DNA of 64,000 nucleotides from an uncultured Mediterraneibacter sp. (GCA_944381935.1 CALWMN010000002.1:62001-126000), one strand, 5' to 3'. Shown: positions 25,515 to 37,972, counted from the stretch's first letter. The notes: a model not told the origin generated them from the letters alone. Program-made: numbers and translations.

Positions 25515-26825
25515 ATGAAGAGAAGAGTATTTGCGGCTCTGCTGGCAGGGGCAATGGTTTTGTCACTGGCAGCCTGTGGAAACGGTGGGAGTGATTCGTC
25601 ATCAGGCGGCGGAAGCGCTTCAGGCGGAGATGAGCACACACTGACTCTCTACGCATGGGATCCGAACTTTAACATCCCGGCAATGGAAGCAGCAGGAGCT
25701 GACTATAAGGAGAACGTAGATCCGGACTTCAATCTTGAGGTTATTGAGCAGGCTGCATCTGAAGATGTTGAGACAGCAATTACAACAGCTGCATCTGCTG
25801 GAGACTATAGCACCCTGCCGGATATCGTGCTGTTCCAGGATCACTACATCCAGCAGTATGTGTCCGACTATCCAGATGTGTGGGTTCCGCTTGATGATGT
25901 AGATGTCAACTGGGACGACTTCTCGGCAGAAAAACTGGATTACTCCACGATCGACGGCGTACACTATGGCATGCCTGTAGATAACGGTACTGTTGTCTGC
26001 GCTTACCGTGTAGACCTTCTGGAGCAGGCAGGGCACACGATCGATGAGCTGACAGGATGCACATGGGATGAGTTTGAGCAGATCGCTCTTGACGTTAAGG
26101 AAGCAACGGGCAAATACATGATGTGTATGAACAGCGACGGTAATGACCTTGTTTATATGATGCTTCAGGCTGAGGGCGTATCTCAGTTCCAGGATGGAAA
26201 GCCGTACATCACAGATAACGAGACGCTGGTCCAGGTTGTCGATACAATCGTGAAATTTGTAAACGAGGGCATCTGCCTCCTTCCGAACAGCTGGGAGGAT
26301 TACACAAATACAGCAATCCAGGGCGATCAGGTTGCAGGTGTTATGAACGGTAACTGGATTATCCCGACGATCGAGGCTGTGGAAGAAAACAGCGGCAAAT
26401 GGGAAATCACAACAATGCCGACATTCTCCGGAGAAGAGGGATATGCAAGTAACGGCGGTTCTTCCCTGTACATTACAGCTAACTGCCAGAATGTAGATCT
26501 TGCAAAAGATTTCCTCGCATACACATTCGGCGGAAGTACAGTTACATACGACAATGCGCTGAGAGACGGCGGTGTTATTTCTACATACGCACCGGCAGGC
26601 GAGACAGATGTCTACAATGAAGGCGTTGCATACTTCAATAACCAGCCGATCTATGCAGACATCGTTGAGATGGGTACTCACGTTGGAATCGTAGAGCAGA
26701 GTCCGTATCACTACTCCGCACGTAACTATGTTGGATCCGCGATCGTTAACATTATAAATGGCGCAGACACAGCATCTGCTCTTCAGGAAGCAGAAGACCA
26801 GCTCAACTTTGAGATGGGCAACTAG
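25515..26825 (+). CDS. Sugar ABC transporter substrate-binding lipoprotein
   Basis: Family 1 extracellular solute-binding protein of 436 residues. A lipoprotein signal ends in LAAC with the lipidated cysteine at 21, followed by a Ser/Gly-rich linker. The mature domain starts HTLTLYAWDPNFN and has the MalE-like GKWEITTMPTFSGEEGYASNGGSSLYIT segment near the hinge. It delivers a sugar to the two permeases encoded next. The nearby beta-galactosidase, AraC regulator and galE point to a galactoside such as lactose or a galacto-oligosaccharide. That substrate is inferred from neighbours only. A hairpin follows the stop. Confidence 0.92.
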   Translation: MKRRVFAALLAGAMVLSLAACGNGGSDSSSGGGSASGGDEHTLTLYAWDPNFNIPAMEAAGADYKENVDPDFNLEVIEQAASEDVETAITTAASAGDYSTLPDIVLFQDHYIQQYVSDYPDVWVPLDDVDVNWDDFSAEKLDYSTIDGVHYGMPVDNGTVVCAYRVDLLEQAGHTIDELTGCTWDEFEQIALDVKEATGKYMMCMNSDGNDLVYMMLQAEGVSQFQDGKPYITDNETLVQVVDTIVKFVNEGICLLPNSWEDYTNTAIQGDQVAGVMNGNWIIPTIEAVEENSGKWEITTMPTFSGEEGYASNGGSSLYITANCQNVDLAKDFLAYTFGGSTVTYDNALRDGGVISTYAPAGETDVYNEGVAYFNNQPIYADIVEMGTHVGIVEQSPYHYSARNYVGSAIVNIINGADTASALQEAEDQLNFEMGN

Positions 26826-26869
26826 TTTCCGGTGACTGGAAACAGGACGTCAAAAGAGTAAGTGAGAAG

Positions 26870-26905
26870 CAGGCGGGGGACGGAAAAATCCGTTCCCCAC
26901 GCCTG
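26870..26905 (+). terminator. Intercistronic hairpin between binding protein and permease genes
   Basis: CAGGCG...GGACGGA pairs with TCCGT...ACGCCTG (26870-26905) and is followed by only TTT. Such a structure typically protects the upstream mRNA and lets a fraction of polymerases continue, giving more binding protein than permease. Confidence 0.75.
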
Positions 26906-26928
26906 TTTATAAAAGGAGGGGCTCTCAG

Positions 26929-27828
26929 GTGAACAACAAAAAAAGAATGACGCTGCTTCAAAAGCAGTCGGCGGCAGGATGGGGATTCCTGATTCCGGGG
27001 ACTATCCTGATCGCGATTACGGCTTTCTGGCCGATGATCCAGGCATTTATCATGTCGCTTCAGACCGGTTCCAGCGCAAACATGACCTGGTCGGAACCGA
27101 TTTTTAACAATTACATACGAATGTTCCAGGATAAGCTGTTCCTGCGTTCTGTGGGGAACACGTTCCTGTATCTTATAATCCAGGTGCCGATCATGCTGAT
27201 CCTTGCGATCCTTCTTGCACAGCTTCTGAATAACAGGGATCTGAAGTTTAAAGGTTTGTTCCGTACCTGCGTGTTCCTGCCTTGTGCGATATCACTGGTA
27301 TCATATTCTCTGATCTTTAAATCACTGTTCGCGACAGAAGGGTTGATCAACACGATCCTGGTCAACATCGGAATCTTCCAGGAGAACTATAACTTCCTCG
27401 GAAATGCGGCAAGTGCAAAGGCAGTTATCATCATTGCCCTGATCTGGAGATGGACGGGGTACAACATGGTATTCTATCTCGCCGGGCTGCAGAATATCGA
27501 GTATTCTGTATATGAGGCGGCGAAGATTGACGGCGCTAATGGATGGAAGACATTCTGGGGAATCACAGTCCCGCTTCTGAAACCTACGATCATCATGACA
27601 TTCATTATGTCGATCAACGGTACCCTGCAGCTGTACGACGAGTCAGTCAACCTGACAAACGGAGGTCCGGCAAACGCGACGATCACCATGTCACATTACA
27701 TTTACAACAACTCACTGGGACAGGGGGTTGCCAACTTCGGATATGCGACTGCGATGTCGTTCTTCGTATTTATCGTCGTGGGTATCCTGGCATTAATCAA
27801 TATGAAAGTAGGTGATACACGTGACTGA
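26929..27828 (+). CDS. Sugar ABC transporter permease (MalF/LacF type)
   Basis: Membrane subunit of 299 residues with six helices and the EAA cytoplasmic loop (YEAAKIDGANGWKTFWGITVPLLKPT), which docks the ATPase. The N-terminus AGWGFLIPGTILIAITAFWPMIQAFIMSL is typical of carbohydrate uptake family 1. GTG 26929 follows AAAGGAGGGG with good spacing. It overlaps the next permease by 8 bases. No ATPase gene is in the locus, so a shared MsmK/UgpC-type ATPase encoded elsewhere probably energises the system. Confidence 0.92.
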   Translation: MNNKKRMTLLQKQSAAGWGFLIPGTILIAITAFWPMIQAFIMSLQTGSSANMTWSEPIFNNYIRMFQDKLFLRSVGNTFLYLIIQVPIMLILAILLAQLLNNRDLKFKGLFRTCVFLPCAISLVSYSLIFKSLFATEGLINTILVNIGIFQENYNFLGNAASAKAVIIIALIWRWTGYNMVFYLAGLQNIEYSVYEAAKIDGANGWKTFWGITVPLLKPTIIMTFIMSINGTLQLYDESVNLTNGGPANATITMSHYIYNNSLGQGVANFGYATAMSFFVFIVVGILALINMKVGDTRD

Positions 27829-28651
27829 GAAAAAGAACAAAAGCATGATTCAGCGCAGGCTGATTCCTACATACATTTTCCTGATCATCGTATCATTTTT
27901 ATCGGTATTCCCGTTTTACTGGATGATCTCGGCCGCAACGAATGAGTCCATTGATGTGGCTCGGGGGAAAATCGTCCCCGGCAGCTATGCGCTGCAGAAC
28001 TTCCAGAATCTGATACAGAATAACAACCTATGGGGAGCGATGGGCAATTCTTTTCTGTATGCAGTTGTACAGACGGTCCTTGCCCTGCTGATCTGTTCCC
28101 TTGCAGGGTTCGGATTTGAGCTGTATCATGATAAGGGAAAGGATATCGTGTTTACGGTTCTCCTCCTTGCAATGATGATCCCGCAGGTTGCCACGATGAT
28201 CCCGCTGTTCAGGATGCTGTCGACTCTGAAGCTCCTGAACTCTGTATGGGGATTTATCCTTCCTTCTATTTCGACGCCGTTCCTGATCATGATGTTCCGG
28301 CAAAATTCCAGGAACTTCCCGATCGATACAATGGAGGCCGCGCGTATTGACGGATTGAATGAGTTCCAGATATTCTACCGTATGTACATGCCGATGATGA
28401 AAGCGACATACGCGGCGGCAGCGGTTATCACGTTCATGAATGCGTGGAACGCATATCTGTGGCCGAGAGTCATATTGACGAACCCCGATGCACAGACGAT
28501 GCCAATGTTGATCGCAAACCTGGCGTCCGGGTATACGACAGATTATGGCCTGCTCATGATGGGCGTACTGTTCTGTTCTGTTCCTACGATGATTGTATTC
28601 TTCGTCCTGCAGAAACAGTTCGCAGAAGGTATTACAGGTGCGGTAAAATAA
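27821..28651 (+). CDS. Sugar ABC transporter permease (MalG/LacG type)
   Basis: Second membrane subunit, 276 residues and six helices. The opening segment LIPTYIFLIIVSFLSVFPFYWMISAATN and the EAA loop MEAARIDGLNEFQIFYRMYMPMMKAT are typical of the MalG family. GTG at 27821 was preferred to GTG 27812 because AGTAGGTG then sits at a normal ribosome-site distance. It forms the heterodimeric channel with the preceding permease. A strong terminator ends the operon 14 bases after the stop. Confidence 0.92.
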   Translation: MTEKKNKSMIQRRLIPTYIFLIIVSFLSVFPFYWMISAATNESIDVARGKIVPGSYALQNFQNLIQNNNLWGAMGNSFLYAVVQTVLALLICSLAGFGFELYHDKGKDIVFTVLLLAMMIPQVATMIPLFRMLSTLKLLNSVWGFILPSISTPFLIMMFRQNSRNFPIDTMEAARIDGLNEFQIFYRMYMPMMKATYAAAAVITFMNAWNAYLWPRVILTNPDAQTMPMLIANLASGYTTDYGLLMMGVLFCSVPTMIVFFVLQKQFAEGITGAVK

Positions 28652-28664
28652 TAAGCGCAAAATC

Positions 28665-28697
28665 AGGGAGGCTGCCCGGTACGGCAGCCTCCCTTTT
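28665..28697 (+). terminator. Intrinsic terminator of the sugar ABC operon
   Basis: AGGGAGGCTGCC (28665-28676), six-base loop, GGCAGCCTCCCT (28683-28694), then TTT. It lies between this operon and the convergent AraC gene. Confidence 0.92.
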
Positions 28698-28743
28698 GTG
28701 TCACGGCGGGTAAAGCCCGGATCTGTCCGAGGCAGAGCTTCTT

Positions 28744-29559
28744 TCAGACAGTACGGTTGAGCCTGCGAAATTCCATCGGGGTCATGCCGGTGATCTTTTT
28801 AAATACTGCAATGAAATGGCTTGGATCGGAAAATCCTGTCCTGCGTGAGACATCCTGTACCTCAAGCCGGACATCGGTGATGAGCAGTTCTTTTGCTTTG
28901 CTGATCCGATAAGAAGTCAGATATTCATAGGTCGAACACCCGAGGAAACGCCGGAACAGCCGGGAGAGATACTGAGGCGTGATGTAGGCTTTCCTGCTCA
29001 AATCTTCTACGGTGAGATCCAGGGGATAGTTTATTTCAATTTCTTTTATCACAGGGACAAGATAACGCGCATACAAAGGATCCCTTTCCACCCTTCTTGT
29101 ATGGACTCCGCTGAGAAAGGACATCAGGATGTTGTAGCAGTTTACGGACAAGGCCCTGTTATCCAGAGGCAGTGTTTCGCACAGCACCATGCAGTCATTC
29201 AGAAGTGAGGCAATACGCTGTCCTTGTTCTTTCCCGACGAGGATGACCTGCCGGTTCTCCATCATCTGTGGGAGGATGCTTTCGACAGTTCCGGTAAAAG
29301 AGGCGAAAAGAGTGCGCCATATCTCGCTTTCCTGGGAATAGGAGTGGGGGACAAAGGGGGCAATGAGAATCCCCTCATCCTCGCGCAGGACATAGGATTT
29401 TCCGGCTGCTTCAACCCGTCCTGTGCCGGTCTCTGTCTGCAGATAATGATAGAACGGATATCCTTTTGGCCGGGATACCGATTCCTGGTCCCAGTGATTC
29501 CCCAGGGAGTCGAAGGTGAAAGGCTCGCTGACTGGCGCACTTCGGAAAATAATAGGCAT
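28744..29559 (-). CDS. AraC-family regulator of the beta-galactosidase locus
   Basis: A 271-residue regulator. The N-terminal cupin-like domain (about 1-150) includes VEAAGKSYVLREDEGILIAPFVPHSYS. The C-terminal AraC domain (about 170-268) has LTVEDLSRKAYITPQYLSRLFRRFLGCSTYEYLTSYRI and VQDVSRRTGFSDPSHFIAVFKKITGMTPMEFRRL. It is divergent from the beta-galactosidase gene and convergent with the transporter operon, so it is the best candidate activator of both. Their promoters have a good -10 but a weak -35, which agrees with activation. The inducing sugar is probably a galactoside. Confidence 0.92.
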   Translation of the reverse strand: MPIIFRSAPVSEPFTFDSLGNHWDQESVSRPKGYPFYHYLQTETGTGRVEAAGKSYVLREDEGILIAPFVPHSYSQESEIWRTLFASFTGTVESILPQMMENRQVILVGKEQGQRIASLLNDCMVLCETLPLDNRALSVNCYNILMSFLSGVHTRRVERDPLYARYLVPVIKEIEINYPLDLTVEDLSRKAYITPQYLSRLFRRFLGCSTYEYLTSYRISKAKELLITDVRLEVQDVSRRTGFSDPSHFIAVFKKITGMTPMEFRRLNRTV

Positions 29560-29610
29560 AAAGGATCACCACCTGTTTCAAAATATTATATTGTTTAGTT
29601 TAACATATGA

Positions 29611-29639
29611 TACACAGGGGTGTCTATCTGTATTATACT
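29611..29639 (+). promoter_or_regulatory. Possible beta-galactosidase promoter
   Basis: TACACA (29611-29616), 17 bases, TATACT (29634-29639). The -35 is weak. GATACAC and GTGTCTATC form an imperfect inverted repeat around the -35, a possible AraC-type site. Confidence 0.4.
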
Positions 29640-29695
29640 GTAATCACAAGAAGGTGCATTTGAGAAGAGAAGAAGCAGGATTCCATGCACATTGA

Positions 29696-32761
<3,066 letters not shown>

Positions 32762-32912
32762 GCGGGTGCGCCGGGACGGAGTGCGATGCCGCTATGCAGA
32801 CAGCCTCTGTGCAACATTTTTACTAAAAGATGGGATAAAAAGATAAAGAACTTTGTCCCGCGCTGTGCTATACTGTATCTGTAAGCGGAAAACAGTTGAA
32901 GGAGGAAATGAT

Positions 32913-33929
32913 ATGTCTATTTTGGTAACAGGGGGAGCCGGATTTATCGGAAGCCATACATGTGTGGAATTGCTGGATGCAGGATATGATGTGGTTGTAG
33001 TCGACAATCTGTATAATGCCTCCCCGAAGGCGCTTGAGAGAGTGAAGGAGATCACGGGAAAAGACCTGAAATTCTATGAAGTGGACATTCGTGACGCAAA
33101 AGCGCTCAGCGAAGTGTTTGACAAAGAAGAAGTTGAATCAGTGATCCATTTTGCGGGTCTTAAGGCTGTGGGCGAGTCGGTGTCAAAACCGCTGGAGTAT
33201 TATGAGAATAATATCGGTGGCACGGTCACGCTCTGCGACGTGATGAGGAAGCATGGAGTGAAGAATATCATTTTCAGTTCTTCGGCTACAGTGTATGGAG
33301 ATCCGGCTTTCATACCGATCACGGAAGAATGCCCCAAAGGGACATGCACGAATCCGTACGGATGGACGAAATGGATGCTGGAGCAGATCCTGACAGACCT
33401 GCACACGGCAGACCCGGAATGGAATGTAGTGCTTCTTCGGTATTTCAACCCCATTGGCGCACATAAGAGCGGGAAGATCGGGGAGGATCCGAAGGGAATC
33501 CCCAACAACCTTATGCCGTATATCACACAGGTGGCAATCGGGAAGCTGGAATGCCTCGGAGTGTTTGGGAATGATTACGATACGCCGGATGGAACCGGGG
33601 TACGAGATTACATCCACGTGGTGGATCTGGCGATAGGGCATGTACGTGCGGTGGAGAAGCTGAAAGAGAAAGATGGCGTTTCCGTCTACAACCTGGGAAC
33701 AGGCAAAGGGTATTCTGTCCTTGACATGGTGAAAGCCTTTGAGAAGGCATGCGGGAAAGAAATCCCGTATCAGATCAAACCCCGCCGGGCCGGTGATATC
33801 GCGACATGTTACTGCGACGCTTCCAGGGCGAAGGAGGAGCTGCACTGGACAGCCGAGAGAGGGCTGGAGGAGATGTGCGAGGACTCCTGGAGGTGGCAGA
33901 GCCAGAACCCGAACGGGTATAATGACTGA
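32913..33929 (+). CDS. galE: UDP-glucose 4-epimerase
   Basis: Leloir-pathway enzyme that interconverts UDP-galactose and UDP-glucose with bound NAD. The protein has 338 residues, as usual. The dinucleotide motif [10 protein letters not shown] is at residues 6-15. The catalytic serine region is [11 protein letters not shown], and the YxxxK pair sits in [12 protein letters not shown]. The segment [12 protein letters not shown] and the C-terminal NPNGY are typical of GalE. ATG 32913 follows AAGGAGG. It lies 150 bases after the beta-galactosidase gene in the same direction and may share regulation, though a TATACT box at about 32868 suggests its own promoter. The other two Leloir genes are 12 kb away. 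Confidence 0.96.
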   Translation: MSILVTGGAGFIGSHTCVELLDAGYDVVVVDNLYNASPKALERVKEITGKDLKFYEVDIRDAKALSEVFDKEEVESVIHFAGLKAVGESVSKPLEYYENNIGGTVTLCDVMRKHGVKNIIFSSSATVYGDPAFIPITEECPKGTCTNPYGWTKWMLEQILTDLHTADPEWNVVLLRYFNPIGAHKSGKIGEDPKGIPNNLMPYITQVAIGKLECLGVFGNDYDTPDGTGVRDYIHVVDLAIGHVRAVEKLKEKDGVSVYNLGTGKGYSVLDMVKAFEKACGKEIPYQIKPRRAGDIATCYCDASRAKEELHWTAERGLEEMCEDSWRWQSQNPNGYND

Positions 33930-33990
33930 TCCAAAGCGGGACATATCAAAGCAGCAGGAGAAAGGATATCGGACAGATAAAGATATAAAA

Positions 33991-34040
33991 GAAAGGGGAC
34001 TGCAGAACCTGGCATATCAGGCTCAGCAGCCCCCTTTCTT
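33991..34040. terminator. Terminator between convergent galE and deoR-type gene
   Basis: GAAAGGGGACTGC (33991-34003) pairs with GCAGCCCCCTTTC (34026-34038) with one mismatch, flanked by A and T stretches. It can act in both directions. Confidence 0.8.
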
Positions 34041-34045
34041 GCATC

Positions 34046-34819
34046 CTAATAGACAAGTGTCACGTGATGCTCGTTCAGGGTCCTGACGTATTCCTCGGAA
34101 GGCTTGGCATTTGTGATCAAATAATCGATATCGTCAAAGGTGGCAAAGGTATAAAGGGACAGCTTGTCGAATTTCGTGCTGTCCGCCACCATATAGATTG
34201 TCTCACTGTTTTCAAAAATACAGTTCTTGATGGCGACTTCAGAATCCCCGGCATTGGAAAACCCCTTGTTGAGAGAGATCCCGTTGCAGCTTACAAATGC
34301 TTTATTAATGTTCAGGGAACGGAGGGAGTCGATTGCCTGAACCCCGACGGTAGACTGGGTGTAATAATCGATCTTGCCGCCCACAAGAATAATATCCTTG
34401 TTGCTCTTTGAGTCATTTGCCGCGACAAGAAGATTGTTCGTTACTATGGTCAGATCGGGAATGTCCTTTAAGTAGGGAAGAATGTGAAAAGCTGTGGCTC
34501 CAGAGCCCACGTAGACTACATTGCCCGGCTCTATGAAGCTGGATGCCAGCTTTCCGATATAATTCAGCCGGTGGGAGATGTCATCTGTTCCGGCAACGTC
34601 CTCCCTGCTGCTTAAGCTGCTGTCCTTCCTGGCGGAAGTCCCGAATACAGCAGTGACGCCGCCATATACCTTGTGTACAGAATGATTCTGTATCAGCTCG
34701 TTGATATCACGCCTTGCGGTGCTCAGAGAAATGTCAAATTCACTGCATATCTCATCATAGCTGCATATCTCATGGTTCTCGATGTATTCTAATACAGAAT
34801 TAAGCCGCTGTGCTCTCAT
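34046..34819 (-). CDS. DeoR-family sugar-responsive regulator
   Basis: A 257-residue repressor. The N-terminal winged helix (about 5-60) includes CSYDEICSEFDISLSTARRDINELI with the DeoR signature, followed by VHKVYGGVTAV. The C-terminal sugar-phosphate sensor domain has VVYVGSGATAFHILPYL, TIVTNNLLVA and VADSTKFDKLSLYTFA. It is divergent from a seven-gene sugar catabolism and transport operon, and probably represses it until a phosphorylated intermediate binds. Repeated ATTCAAA words in the shared intergenic region are candidate sites. Confidence 0.93.
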   Translation of the reverse strand: MRAQRLNSVLEYIENHEICSYDEICSEFDISLSTARRDINELIQNHSVHKVYGGVTAVFGTSARKDSSLSSREDVAGTDDISHRLNYIGKLASSFIEPGNVVYVGSGATAFHILPYLKDIPDLTIVTNNLLVAANDSKSNKDIILVGGKIDYYTQSTVGVQAIDSLRSLNINKAFVSCNGISLNKGFSNAGDSEVAIKNCIFENSETIYMVADSTKFDKLSLYTFATFDDIDYLITNAKPSEEYVRTLNEHHVTLVY

Positions 34820-35183
34820 ATAACGCCTCCTGGTGAACGGATAAATTTTGCTCAGCTTCGTTCACCTGACCGTCTCCATCATACCATAACCCCAAATTTG
34901 ATTCAAGAAAAAATTCTAATATATATTCAAAACTTATTCAAACTGATTGAAACATAGAAAACACATAATACAGGTGTGTTATATTTAAAACTTATACTAT
35001 ATAATGTCAAAATATTGTCATTTTATGCGGAAAAACAACTAATTAAATTTGATGATGATTGTATATTATGGCAAAAAGATTGATATATAAAGATAAATTA
35101 TTGACAATTTTGACAATAATAAATAAAATAAATTCAAAAGATATTCAAAATCTTACCGGTAAGATCAAAAGAAAGGAGGAAAT
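34820..35183. promoter_or_regulatory. 364-base AT-rich divergent control region
   Basis: Between deoR-type and dehydrogenase genes. It holds at least four ATTCAAA words in the forward direction (two near 34926-34943, two near 35131-35150), plus related ATTCAAG and GATTGAAAC. Two TTGACA boxes stand at about 35102 and 35111, with AT-rich -10 candidates downstream. The ribosome site GAAAGGAGG precedes ATG 35184. No gene is seen. Confidence 0.55.
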
Positions 35184-36230
35184 ATGAAACTTGTTGGTAT
35201 TGGTGATCTGCTGATTCCTGCCCAATATATTGAAAAAGGCTTTGCAGGATTTCGGGATATGGGAATCACAGTCGAGACTGTTTCATGGGAATTATCAGAT
35301 TACACGGAATTGCAGCATATTAATCTGCTGGTGGAGCAGGAAGGGGCTGAAGCATATCAGCCGCCGGACTATATTTTAAACGCCGTCAGAGATGCAGATA
35401 TTATCATTACACAGTTCTGCACAATTACCAGGTCGCTGATTGACCATTGCAGAAATTTAAAGGCAGTCGGTGTCCTGCGGGCGGGAATCGAAAATGTAAA
35501 TCTGGAATATGCCAATGAAAAGGGGATCCTTGTATTCCACACTCCGGGAAGAAATGCGACGGCTGTTGCAGATTTTACCGTGGGTATGCTTCTGGCAGAG
35601 TGCAGGAATATCGCGAAGAGCCACATGGAGTTAAAAAGAGGAAGGTGGGTGCGTGATTATGCCAATGCGGAGTATGTGCCCGACCTGGAAGGAAAGACGG
35701 CCGGAATCATAGGATATGGCAATATTGGGAGAAAGGTGGCAAAAAGACTGAGGGCATTCGGGATGGAGATTATTGCGTATGACCCGTATTATACGGGGGA
35801 TGATGTGACACAGGTCTCCCTGGAAGAACTGATGAAGAAATCAGACTTTGTGCTTGTGCACTACAGACTTACGCCAGAGAGCCGGCACATGATAAACCGG
35901 GATATGTTAAGCCTGATGAAACCCACAGCGTATCTGATTAATACTGCCCGTTCCGGACTGGTAGATGAGGACGCCCTGCTCTGGGCGCTGAAGGAGAAGA
36001 AAATCTTCGGCGCTGCGTTGGATGTATTCGAGAAGGAACCGCCTGGAGAAGATTACCCTCTGGTTACATGCGAGAATGTGACAATTACGCCACATCTTGC
36101 AGGCGGGACGAAGGATGCCTTTCTAAATTCCCCGGTCCTGCTCGCGGATCAGATCAAAACTGTCCTGGATGGCGGAAGATCCGGTTTCCTGCTCAATGCG
36201 GAGCAATGCGCCGGAAATGAATTATTGTAG
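35184..36230 (+). CDS. D-isomer specific 2-hydroxyacid dehydrogenase
   Basis: NAD-dependent dehydrogenase of 348 residues, related to 3-phosphoglycerate dehydrogenase. The nucleotide-binding motif is GIIGYGNIGRKVAKRLRAFGMEIIAYDP. The catalytic arginine, glutamate and histidine are in NTARSGLVDEDAL, VFEKEPPGEDYPL and TPHLAGGT. The N-terminal 100 residues form the substrate domain. It is the first gene of the operon opposite the DeoR regulator, 12 bases before the short-chain dehydrogenase. It could reduce a 2-keto acid or oxidise a sugar acid made in the pathway. The substrate is unknown. Confidence 0.9.
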   Translation: MKLVGIGDLLIPAQYIEKGFAGFRDMGITVETVSWELSDYTELQHINLLVEQEGAEAYQPPDYILNAVRDADIIITQFCTITRSLIDHCRNLKAVGVLRAGIENVNLEYANEKGILVFHTPGRNATAVADFTVGMLLAECRNIAKSHMELKRGRWVRDYANAEYVPDLEGKTAGIIGYGNIGRKVAKRLRAFGMEIIAYDPYYTGDDVTQVSLEELMKKSDFVLVHYRLTPESRHMINRDMLSLMKPTAYLINTARSGLVDEDALLWALKEKKIFGAALDVFEKEPPGEDYPLVTCENVTITPHLAGGTKDAFLNSPVLLADQIKTVLDGGRSGFLLNAEQCAGNELL

Positions 36231-36242
36231 GAGAAAAAAGAT

Positions 36243-37010
36243 ATGGATTATGGATTAAAGGGAAAATGCGCGATCGTAACCGGCGGCGGAAGCGGAATAG
36301 GAGCGGCGGCAGTGGAGCTTCTGCTCCAGGAGGGAGCCAACGTTGCGGTAAGCTATATCGTGGATGAAGAGAATGTGTTGAAAAGGATCGATGAATTGAA
36401 TGGAAAATATGAAGCAAAAGCGATTCCGGTGTTCAACGATGTCTCAAGCCAGGACAGCGATGAGAAACTGATCTCGGAGGTGCTTGGAAAATTCGGAGGG
36501 ATCGATATTCTCGTAAACAGCGCCGGGATCTGGCCGACGGCATACGTGCGCGAGATGGAGCTTGAAGCATTTAGGAAAACGCTGGATATCAACCTTCTCG
36601 GACCATTCATTCTTTCAAAACTGCTTGTGAATTACTGGATTGAGAAGAAGAAGAAAGGAAAAATCATCAATGTAGTTTCCCAGGCTGCATTTCACGGCTC
36701 TACATCGGGGCATGCACATTATGCGGCTTCAAAGGCAGGGTTGGTCGGGTTCACGGTTTCCCTTGCGCGCGAGGTGGCACCTTACGGGATCAATGTGACG
36801 GCTGTGGCGCCGGGAATTGTACGCTCACCTATGAACGAAGAGGTCCTGAATGATCCTAAAAGGGTCGATGCCTACTTGGCAAGGATACCATTAAGGAGAG
36901 TGGCAGAGCCGGAGGACGTGGCGAAGACAATCGCTTTTCTGGCGTCCTGCCAGGCAGATTATATCACAGGAGCTACGATTGATGTGACTGGCGGCATGCT
37001 CATGCGGTAA
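36243..37010 (+). CDS. SDR-family short-chain dehydrogenase
   Basis: A 255-residue classical short-chain dehydrogenase. Motifs are GGGSGIG for the cofactor, NSAG in the fourth strand, the catalytic serine in NVVSQAAF and the YxxxK pair in HYAASKAG. Near the end, ITGATIDVTGG is typical. Preference for NAD or NADP is not obvious. In a sugar operon with a kinase and aldolase it would most likely oxidise a polyol or sugar, or act on a ketose. This is inferred from the neighbours. It starts 12 bases after the previous stop. Confidence 0.92.
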   Translation: MDYGLKGKCAIVTGGGSGIGAAAVELLLQEGANVAVSYIVDEENVLKRIDELNGKYEAKAIPVFNDVSSQDSDEKLISEVLGKFGGIDILVNSAGIWPTAYVREMELEAFRKTLDINLLGPFILSKLLVNYWIEKKKKGKIINVVSQAAFHGSTSGHAHYAASKAGLVGFTVSLAREVAPYGINVTAVAPGIVRSPMNEEVLNDPKRVDAYLARIPLRRVAEPEDVAKTIAFLASCQADYITGATIDVTGGMLMR

Positions 37011-37067
37011 TGAACCGGATGAGGATCGGAATAAGACTGCACAAAGAAAGAGATAAAGGAGAGGACA

Positions 37068-37952
37068 ATGGCATTAGTAAATTTGAATGGGATACTTGAG
37101 GATGCACGCAAAGGGCATTATGCAGTGCCGGCCTTTGACGTCAGCAGCTATGATATGGCAAAGGCGGTGGTTGATGTCGCGGAAGAATTAAATTCACCGG
37201 TTATTTTCATGGGGCTGAAAGCCGACCTGACAGACGACGCGTTTGACATAATGTCCGTCGTTATGGGGATTCTGGCAAAAAAAGCAAAGGTGGACGTATG
37301 TATTCATCTGGATCATGCAAATGACACAGCCCTGATAAAGAAAGCGATTGCGCAGGGATACAGCTCGGTCATGATTGATGCATCCACGAAACCTCTGGAA
37401 GAAAATATCAGGATCACGAAAGAGATTGTGGACTATGCGCATATGTACGGAGTGTCTGTTGAAGCTGAGCTTGGACATGTGGGAGACGGCATTGTTGTAT
37501 CTTCTGAAAGTGCTGCCCAGGGAGACGAGAGTGGGGGGCATGAGAGTGCGTTTACCAGAGTAGATGAGCTGGAATGTTTTACGGCGGAAACGAAAGTGGA
37601 CGCCCTTGCTGTCGCGATCGGGACATCACACGGCGTCTACAGGGGAACGCCTAAGCTGAACCTTGAGCTGATGGAGGAACTTAACAATCATTCTTCCATT
37701 CCGCTCGTCATGCATGGAGGCTCCGGGACGCCGGAAAAAGATCTCTTAAAATCGATCGAGCTTGGGATGTGCAAAATTAATATTTTCTCAGATATCCTCA
37801 AGGGATATTACTCTGGGATGAAGGAATTTTTGAACGAGGCAGAAAATCTTTCCATGTGGCCCTCCGTGGGAAATAAACACGCTATTGAAGAGATGAAAAA
37901 GGTAATCAGAGAAAAATACGAATTGTTTGGCGCGGTAAATAGAAACCGTTGA
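37068..37952 (+). CDS. Class II ketose-bisphosphate aldolase (KbaY/GatY/Fba-like)
   Basis: Zinc aldolase of 294 residues that splits a ketose phosphate into dihydroxyacetone phosphate and an aldehyde. Residues AVPAFDVSSYDM open the barrel. HLDHAND carries the catalytic D82 and zinc ligand H83. SVEAELGHVGDG and GTSHGVYRGTPKL supply further ligands, and VMHGGSGTPE binds phosphate. The size matches tagatose- and fructose-bisphosphate aldolases, but the exact substrate cannot be read. With the FGGY kinase of the same operon it probably acts on a ketose 1- or bisphosphate. AAAGGAGAGG precedes ATG 37068. Confidence 0.92.
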   Translation: MALVNLNGILEDARKGHYAVPAFDVSSYDMAKAVVDVAEELNSPVIFMGLKADLTDDAFDIMSVVMGILAKKAKVDVCIHLDHANDTALIKKAIAQGYSSVMIDASTKPLEENIRITKEIVDYAHMYGVSVEAELGHVGDGIVVSSESAAQGDESGGHESAFTRVDELECFTAETKVDALAVAIGTSHGVYRGTPKLNLELMEELNNHSSIPLVMHGGSGTPEKDLLKSIELGMCKINIFSDILKGYYSGMKEFLNEAENLSMWPSVGNKHAIEEMKKVIREKYELFGAVNRNR

Positions 37953-37972
37953 GAAGAAAAAGGAGAAAGGGT

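Noticed and set aside
25620-26711. 363-residue open frame on the minus strand
   Set aside because: It is opposite the sugar-binding lipoprotein gene; the protein is rich in Cys, Val and Ile with no domain, as expected for a shadow.
32878-32894. CcpA (cre) site before galE
   Set aside because: TGTAAGCGGAAAACA looks like a cre site but has one extra base compared with the consensus spacing, and no other cre-like site was found at the sugar operons.
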